Below, piece by piece: positions 33,646 to 39,245 of a stretch of 39,245 bases of DNA. This DNA is from Fragilaria crotonensis (taxonomy: Eukaryota > Bacillariophyta > Fragilariophyceae > Fragilariales > Fragilariaceae): assembly GCA_022925895.1 (NCBI GenBank), contig JAKSYS010000599.1, positions 1 to 39,245 on the forward strand. The letters run 5' to 3'. The notes under the pieces are model-generated. The model saw only the letters and a list, made by a program, of their open reading frames with translations, did no database searches and was not told where the DNA came from. Each line of letters begins with the position of its first letter. Within the stretch, counting starts at the first letter, position 1. A program made the position numbers and the translations under genes.

Positions 33646-33839
33646 CTGACGTGCCCCTTTGCCCCTGCCGCCGCTCCCGCTGCCGAACGACGCATCCCCA
33701 TGGCGCACGCCCCGGATTCAAGACTTTCGGATGTATAGCACTGGCGCACCGCTACGCGATGCCTACGGCACTGTTGTACCGGCCCATTCATACATACATC
33801 CCTAGTTTAGCTTAGCTACACGTAACATACATAGCACCC

Positions 33840-33840
<1 letters not shown>
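33646..33840 (+). other. 3' UTR of RT element copy 2
   Basis: Positions 33673-33788 are identical to 29495-29610. It ends ACATACATAGCACCCA joined to (AC)n. The short variable segment 33789-33813 differs from copy 1. Confidence 0.75.

Positions 33841-33885
<45 letters not shown>
33841..33885. repeat. (AC)n microsatellite, right of RT element copy 2
   Basis: This is a pure AC run followed by AAAAGGAGTAGG, where ordinary, less GC-rich sequence resumes. Confidence 0.95.
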
Positions 33886-33890
<5 letters not shown>

Positions 33891-34037
33891 AGTAGGATAT
33901 TCATTTTTCGATCTACGATGTACAATGTACAGTACTCGGATTTTACGTCCGAAAGTGGGATGAACCGGAGGTACGAGTAGTGTTCGGGAGGAAGGGAGTA
34001 CGGCTTACAGCAACAAGTGTTTCTGGTTTCTGGACTA

Positions 34038-34647
34038 CCACATAAAAAGTGCCTGGAGCCGTTATTTTAACCCCATTGTGGACTAAAGATATCTTGCTCA
34101 AAAATGCTTTGATTTCAAGTCTGTTTGCTTACAAATAGTGTTCAATGTTCTTGACTATCCAGTGCATTAATCATTCTTATACTGAAGCAAGAATTGACAA
34201 AGTTGTTGCTGAACTTGCGAAGCTCATTTTTGCATTTATCGGCTCCAGGCACTTCATTTAAATGTATACGTACCTCAAGACATTTTTTAGGCATCGGTTG
34301 AGATTTTTCACCCCATTCGACTATGATTTCTCGTACTAGTTTTTTACTGCTACAGAGGTTTTCCCTATTGGTGGTACGTGGTACGCGATCAATGAGGTGA
34401 AAACCCGAAGGGGCGAAAAATTGCCAACCCTCAACATGCAGTTGCATTCACAACCCCAGTTTACTAATCGGTTCGTTAACCGCTCTATATGACATTGCTT
34501 TATTGCATATCAGAGATCAACTCGGCTGTCCTAATTTCCATTGAATTCTTGAAATTGAGTGACTTCTTTGTAGGAGGAGTCGAAAAAAACCCTTTTAACG
34601 GCTCCAGCGGTCGAAACGGCTCCAGGCTCCAGGCACTTTTTATGTGG
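34038..34647. mobile_element. Small inverted-repeat transposon (MITE-like), TA target site
   Basis: The element is 610 bp. Perfect 23-bp terminal inverted repeats lie at 34038-34060 and 34625-34647, starting CCACATAAAAAGTGCC on each strand. TA flanks both ends (34036-34037 and 34648-34649), as for Tc1/mariner-type elements. The right end has an extra 7-bp CTCCAGG repeat, and GGCTCCAG motifs recur inside (for example near 34240 and 34605). A minus-strand ORF of 101 codons (34142-34447) is not recognisable as a transposase, so the element is probably non-autonomous. The superfamily is inferred from TA and end structure only. Confidence 0.8.
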
Positions 34648-35003
34648 TACCGGTATACTGAGTATCATTGAGTACACGTACTGTACAAGGTACTACAGTG
34701 TGCCAGGGGTACCAGTACAAAGTATGCAAGTATTGTACGAGGTTGTATTTTGTGATGTTGTGATGTTGTGATCGCATATTGATCGACCGTTCTGTTCGCG
34801 TGCTTCCCATCCTCGAAATCTTGAAATCGCGTGTACAAAAAAGTAGACGTTAGCATGTGGTATGATCGCGTAACTGAAACAGGTCGTTGGTTTCGAATCT
34901 TGGCTGAATCGTGACCAGCTCTGTTGTTCCATCGCTCTTTCAATCGCTGGCATCATAGTGTTGTGTCGCGTCTTTTCTGAAGCATTGCAATCCAAGACAA
35001 GAG
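34648..35003 (+). promoter_or_regulatory. Upstream region of copine gene 2 with a GTAC block
   Basis: No gene is seen. Within 34643-34740 GTAC occurs about eight times (for example GAGTACACGTACTGTACAAG). The last bases before the start (CCAAGACAAGAG) resemble those before copine gene 1 (CCAAGACCAGAG), so the 5' UTR end was duplicated with the gene. Confidence 0.45.
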
Positions 35004-36782
35004 ATGAAGCTCGAAATCTCTCTCCACGCCTCCAAGCTCAAGAATGTCGCTGGTGCTTTTAAGGGAACCTCGGATCCTTTTGCCGTAGTAACTCATATTG
35101 CTACTACACCAGGTACGGCGCCCGCTGTATTGGGCAAGACTGAAGTGTAAGTAGTCGATAGAATGAATGACAGAGTAGTTCTTCCATGCTTGTTGCTAAT
35201 TAAACACTCCTCTTGCAGAATCAAGAACAGCACCTCTCCAAATTGGGTGCAAGTGATTGAAATTGACTATGAATTCGGAACTCCGTACAAGATCGCCGTC
35301 CAGATCTTTGATGAGGTCAGAAAGGGCGATAACAAGTCCATGGGATGTGCTACCTTTGATATTGGTGAAGTATTGGGTGCGCGCGGAAATTCAAAAGCAC
35401 GCAAGCTGAAGGATGGCGGGACTATCTTCTGCCACGTTGCCGAAGCCAAGGGAAGCGGACTCTTGCGCTTGTGTTTGAGCGCTACCAACATTAAGAACAC
35501 GGAAGGTTTCATGAGAAAGTCGGATCCATTTTATGAACTGTCCTGCAGACGTGATGGAGCTGGCGGTCTCACGTGGGACAATGTATTCCGCTCTGATGTT
35601 GTGAAAAACAATTTAAGTCCGGACTGGAAGGAGGCAGTGGTAAACCTAAGCGTTTTGAACCATGGTGAGATGGAGAAACCTGTATTGATTTCGGTCTATG
35701 ATTACGAATCGGATGGAAAGCATGTCTCGATGGGGTCTGTGGAGACTACTGTCAAGGCGTTGCAGGGTTTGGTCGGAAAGACCTTGCCCCTGAAGCTCAA
35801 AGGCGCCAATGCCGGAACGATCAACATCAAGAGGTGCGACGTTTCTGGAGTCGAGGATTTGACTTCAAGGATGGCTGGGGCCAGTGTGTCACGACCTGCT
35901 GCAACATCATTTGTGCCACCGGCTAGCAGTGGCGCTAGCTTTGCTGACTACATTTCTGGAGGCTGCGAACTCAATGTAAGTGTCGCAATCGATTTCACTG
36001 GATCTAATGGCGATCCACGACAGCCAGGCACCCTTCATTACATGGGAACGATGAATGACTATCAAAAGGCAATCAGTGCCATTGTTGGTGTCCTTTCCAC
36101 GTACGACTCCGACCAAAAGTATCCAGTCTGGGGATTCGGTGCCAAGTATGGAGGAGTTGTTCGCCACTGCTTCCAGTGTGGCCCAACCGAAGAAGCGCAT
36201 GGAGTACAAGGCATCCTCGATGCGTACAAGCAAACTTTTCAGTCTGGTTTGATCTTATGGGGTCCAACCATTTTTACTGAGGTGTTGCAGACTGCGGCCG
36301 CTAAGGCCATCTCCGGACAAGAGGCTGCCAAGGCTCAAGGAAAGCAAGTGTACACTGTCTTATTGATCTTGACGGATGGTGCTGTCTCCGATCCTGCAGG
36401 TACGGCGGAGGTGCTCAAGCAAATTGCCCACGCTCCACTCTCCGTCATTATCGTAGGTGTTGGCAACGCGGACTTCTCATATATGCGATTCCTCGATGAT
36501 TTGCATTGCGACAGGGACATCGCTCAATTCGTCCCCTTCAACCAACACAGCAGCAACAGCGTCGCATTGACCTCTGAAACCTTGAAAGAAATTCCGGCAC
36601 AGCTGACTGGGTACTTCCAGCGCAATAACATCAAACCCTTGCCTCCGGTTGTTCGTGGTGACCACGACATTCCAGTGGAACCTGAGCAAGAAATCGATTT
36701 GACACTTCACTTTGGGGACGACGAAGAAATTGTTGTCGCTGCCGGTGGGGACGACTTTTCCGGTGGGTTCGGAGGGAGATAA
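35004..36782 (+). CDS. Copine family protein (C2A, C2B, vWA/copine), intact
   Basis: Exon 1 (35004-35146) and exon 2 (35219-36782) encode 568 residues, close to the usual copine length. C2A spans about residues 1-125 (SDPF at 23-26) and C2B about 128-255 (SDPF at 149-152; VYDYESDG near 207). The copine/vWA domain spans about 285-510, with the metal-ion site D306-F-T-G-S310 and the family signatures YPVWGFGAKYGG and HCFQCG. A Gly/Asp-rich acidic tail (EQEIDLTLHFGDDEEIVV) ends the protein. Copines bind phospholipid in a Ca2+-dependent way and act in membrane signalling and trafficking. The gene is a paralogue of the one at 5716, is undamaged, and ends 91 bp from the convergent acidic-protein gene. 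Confidence 0.96.
35147..35218 (+). other. Spliceosomal intron in copine gene 2
   Basis: The donor GTAAGT is at 35147 and the acceptor CTCTTGCAG ends at 35218. It sits at the same codon and phase as the intron of copine gene 1, with clear similarity near both ends. Confidence 0.95.
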
Positions 36783-36873
36783 ATTGCACTGCTTTCATGT
36801 TGACCACGTTGTGATTTTAGTATGCGCGATAAGTGTTAGCATTAAGTTTCGTTCTCTATATCTGAATAAACGG

Positions 36874-38046
36874 CTACCACATGTCACCACCGTCACCTCC
36901 ATCACCGAAATCGTCTCCGTCGTAGTCAAATCCACCGTCATCAAAAGCATCGTCGTCGTCGAGCAGGCTGTCATCGCCGAAGTCCTCAAGGGGCACCATG
37001 GTCATACCACCGTCGCTAGAAAGATCTTCATCGTCGTCATCTAGCCCAATGTCAAGATCTTCATCGTCGCTAAGAGCAGCAACGGCACGGGCTTCGTCTA
37101 TCTCCTCTACGTCATCTGTGTCCATCTTGATATCAACGATTCCTTCATCGGGATCATCCATCAACCCGAGGTCGAAATCAAGATCCAAATCATCGCCTTC
37201 ATCATCAATGGAATCATCTCCCAACATGCTGGTCATTGCGTCCAAGAGATTCTTGGCGCCTTCAGCGAATGGAATTGGGGTGCTACGTTTGTCATCCAAG
37301 AGCAAATCATCAACCTCCGAGTCCAAGCCCAAATCAAGCAAAAAATCATCAAAGTCGTCGTCATCGTCTATGATGTCAGTGTCTACGTCGTCTCTCAAGA
37401 CTGGACGATCCTTCGCCACAGCTGCAGCTGTAATGGCCTCCTCAGTTCCCGAACCCAAGGCACCAAACATACCTTCTCCCAACTCCATCGGAATGTCAAT
37501 ATCATCAGTCTCGTCTTCGTCGTCATCGTCGATAATAACAGTCGACTTGCGATCATCTTCGGCCAGTTCACGACGTTCGCGGACATCGCGTCGAGCTCCG
37601 GCTCGCATGGCGGCTTCGTCTTCTGCGGTGGCCCAGCGACCATTCATCTCAATAAAGACCTCCATGGGAATTGGATGAGGATGGGGAGGATCCCATCGGT
37701 GATGCCATTCAATTTGTTGAAAGTGAGGCCACGGGACTGGATCAGGATCCGTATCGGCAATTGGTAAATCATGAAACGGCATGTTTTCAGGTGTTCGACC
37801 GGGACGCATCGTTCCTGGGAACTCCATCATGGGTTCGTATGTTGATGGGAGTTTGAGTTCTTCATCTTCTGGGGTTGCATATCCTGATCCAGGAGGAGCA
37901 TATAGTGACAAAAAACTTCTTGATCGATGACTATTCGCCAGAAAGCATGGTCTTAATGAGAAGCTGTGGCATAAACCTGATGATGCTAGTAGGATCGATG
38001 CAATTGTGCAGTCAACAGCACACCTTCTTCTGCGAGAGGACGTCAT
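36874..38046 (-). CDS. Asp-rich hypothetical protein, probably plastid-targeted
   Basis: The protein has 390 residues if it starts at the ATG at 38046 (an upstream in-frame Met at 38193 would add 49 residues). The chosen start gives MTSSRRRRCAVD, a hydrophobic core (TIASILLASSGLCHS) and then FSLRPC. Phe right after the predicted signal cleavage is the hallmark of diatom bipartite plastid presequences (ASAFAP-type). The mature part has a compact section with HFQQIEWHHRWDPPHPHP and PMEVFIEMNGRWATAEDE (about residues 110-160), followed by ~230 residues dominated by Asp/Glu runs with hydrophobic spacers (for example DDFLLDLGLDSEVDDLLLDD) and a Gly/Asp tail. No named domain is recognised; the compact section looks conserved enough to search with. 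It is convergent with copine gene 2. Confidence 0.8.
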   Translation of the reverse strand: MTSSRRRRCAVDCTIASILLASSGLCHSFSLRPCFLANSHRSRSFLSLYAPPGSGYATPEDEELKLPSTYEPMMEFPGTMRPGRTPENMPFHDLPIADTDPDPVPWPHFQQIEWHHRWDPPHPHPIPMEVFIEMNGRWATAEDEAAMRAGARRDVRERRELAEDDRKSTVIIDDDDEDETDDIDIPMELGEGMFGALGSGTEEAITAAAVAKDRPVLRDDVDTDIIDDDDDFDDFLLDLGLDSEVDDLLLDDKRSTPIPFAEGAKNLLDAMTSMLGDDSIDDEGDDLDLDFDLGLMDDPDEGIVDIKMDTDDVEEIDEARAVAALSDDEDLDIGLDDDDEDLSSDGGMTMVPLEDFGDDSLLDDDDAFDDGGFDYDGDDFGDGGDGGDMW

Positions 38047-38640
38047 AGCAGACTGCGAGGCTTGGTGATGAATTCTTATTGTGCTGTGTGGAATACTCAG
38101 TGCTCGAGTAGATTTCTTCTCGATCACTGCCTGCATCAGAAACGAAACGGTGTTGCATGCACATGCAGCAGCCATCAAGCTAAAACCCATCATCAGCCAT
38201 CAGAAAAGACGTTTGACCAATGGACCGCAACCCGCAACCCTTCCGTAAAATTGATCATCAGTACATGCGGTACGCAGTACTCCAGTACACCCATAGTACT
38301 GTAGTAAATCCTTGCAGTGTACTGGAGGTTCCGGAATTCCTTCTAAATCGTGTACTGTACGACCGAGAATAGTACTCCGTACAGTTTTGGAAGAATGTGT
38401 GAGAGCATACAAAAAATGTCTAAACGACGAAAATGTGTAAGTCACGATCAAATGTAGTGTCAAAACGTGACACATCACTTTTGTATGTACAAATCGAGAA
38501 AGACATTATATAATCTGATGGACTATCAACTATTTGTATCCTACCATTCCTAATCCCGATCTGTTGTTCTACACTATAAAATGATTTCATATTGTCCTAG
38601 TAGGCCATCGTTCGGACAAATTGTTTTGGAACAAGAGTTA
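38047..38640. other. Intergenic, GTAC-rich upstream region of the acidic protein gene
   Basis: No gene is recognised. Around 38260-38390 GTAC occurs about ten times (for example GGTACGCAGTACTCCAGTAC), as upstream of both copines. It probably holds the promoter of the minus-strand gene. Confidence 0.45.
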
Positions 38641-38644
38641 CACA

Positions 38645-38880
38645 TAGGAATCTTGCTTAAAGAAGGGTTGAGAAAGTATGAGAAAGTTTAAGAAAATATG
38701 AGCAACTTCTATTTTCTCACGTCCGATTGAGAAAGTTTGAGATTATTTAAGAAAATTTAAGAAGGAGCGTTTTTATTACCAGATTCACGTAGAATATTTA
38801 AGATTTTTTAAGCGACTCAAATCTTCTTAAAGTTTCTTAAGAAAGTATGAGAAAACTTAAGAAAATTTAAGAAACTGCCA
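38645..38880. repeat. Degenerate GAGAAAGTTTGAG / AAGAAAATTTAAG repeat block
   Basis: Short purine-rich units such as GAGAAAGTATGAG, GAGAAAGTTTAAG and AAGAAAATTTAAG recur at least eight times, with a few on the opposite strand (CTTCTTAAAGTTTCTTAAG). It may be a diverged tandem repeat or the remnant of a small element. From 38881 to the window end no gene or repeat is seen. Confidence 0.6.
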
Positions 38881-39245
38881 CAAAAAAATATATCTCGACG
38901 ATTCCTAATTAAAGGGTTCCATTCATATGCTTCGGAGTATCTCAAGTGAATTCCCTAAGAATCAAACGTGAAGAATGCATTCATTGGATTGTCATACAGA
39001 AGTCGTTGCCTGTGCATTTTTCCGAGCCTTCTTTCCTTTTTGTCACGGCGAATTTGTCGAACGAATATTTCTAGTATTCCAGAGAGGTGAATTCATATTT
39101 GATCTGAAAACTTTAGTCCATACGTCAGGTTCGAAATTCCGTTGGAAATCAATAAACTCTCGTTTATCCGTTTTCACTATTTTTCATGTCGGTCGACAGA
39201 CAGACAGAAGCGTCCTCGAAAGAAGATATTCGGAACCTCCTGGTA

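Larger units (their letters stand above)
29710..33840 (+). mobile_element. Non-LTR-type retroelement copy 2, embedded in (AC)n
   Basis: Same orientation and gene order as copy 1, 4.1 kb, directly following it. The 5' junction (AC)n-ACCACA is shared, then about ten bases differ before AAGTCAAGTCAAGCCGAC-type sequence. Its frameshifts are at different places from those of copy 1, so the lesions arose independently (or are independent errors). Confidence 0.88.

Noticed and set aside
27600-33700. Many long overlapping ORFs on both strands in the GC-rich elements
   Set aside because: High GC depletes stop codons. Only frames showing RT, CCHC and tail motifs conserved between the two copies were kept.
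34142-34447. Minus-strand 101-codon ORF inside the MITE-like element as a transposase fragment
   Set aside because: No DDE/D motif or helix-turn-helix is visible. It could be chance and is mentioned only within the element.
36998-37678. Plus-strand Ser-rich ORF of 226 codons
   Set aside because: It is the antisense of the GAT/GAC-rich acidic protein gene (TCG/ATC read as Ser/Ile). The minus-strand gene has a presequence and structure.

Overview
The window looks like nuclear DNA of a diatom, probably a pennate one. The evidence is short GT-AG introns of 72-74 nt, a protein with a diatom-style plastid presequence (signal peptide followed by a Phe at the cleavage site), abundant Ty1/copia elements, and a copine gene pair. 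No bacterial features such as operons or ribosome binding sites are seen. The species call is inference.

Host genes are few and sit at the edges. A split gene with a WW-like C-terminus is on the minus strand (4075-4759). Two copine paralogues on the plus strand (5716-7522 and 35004-36782) share their exon structure. An Asp-rich, probably plastid-targeted protein is on the minus strand (36874-38046). The two copines were probably once neighbours; about 27.5 kb, nearly all mobile DNA, now separates them. The first copine carries a one-base frameshift near its C-terminus.

Between and around them is a nest of mobile elements. (1) Positions 1-2771, minus strand: a decayed Ty1/copia gag-protease piece running off the left edge. 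(2) Positions 8067-24296: an unusually long Ty1/copia element (about 12 kb without its insertion) with two ~0.9 kb LTRs, an extra ~3.9 kb coding stretch upstream of gag, and a gag-protease-integrase-RT-RNase H reading frame with one frameshift in RT. (3) Positions 8828-13025: a complete PIF/Harbinger DNA transposon inserted inside the copia 5' LTR, with TTA target duplications, long inverted ends and two convergent genes, each carrying lesions. (4) Positions 25553-29664 and 29710-33840: two head-to-tail copies of a GC-rich non-LTR-type retroelement embedded in (AC)n microsatellites. Each has a Cys-cluster ORF1, a reverse transcriptase with YADD, a C-terminal CCHC motif and a possible restriction-like endonuclease. 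(5) Positions 34038-34647: a small TA-flanked inverted-repeat element.

The most notable candidate for something undescribed is the (AC)n-embedded RT element pair. Both copies are bounded by (AC)n, and their 3' UTRs contain a 116-bp stretch that is identical although their coding regions differ by roughly a tenth. The oversized copia element with its unexplained upstream ORF is the second candidate. Single-base frameshifts, some in homopolymers, occur in nearly every gene including a host copine, so sequencing or assembly error must be weighed against real decay.
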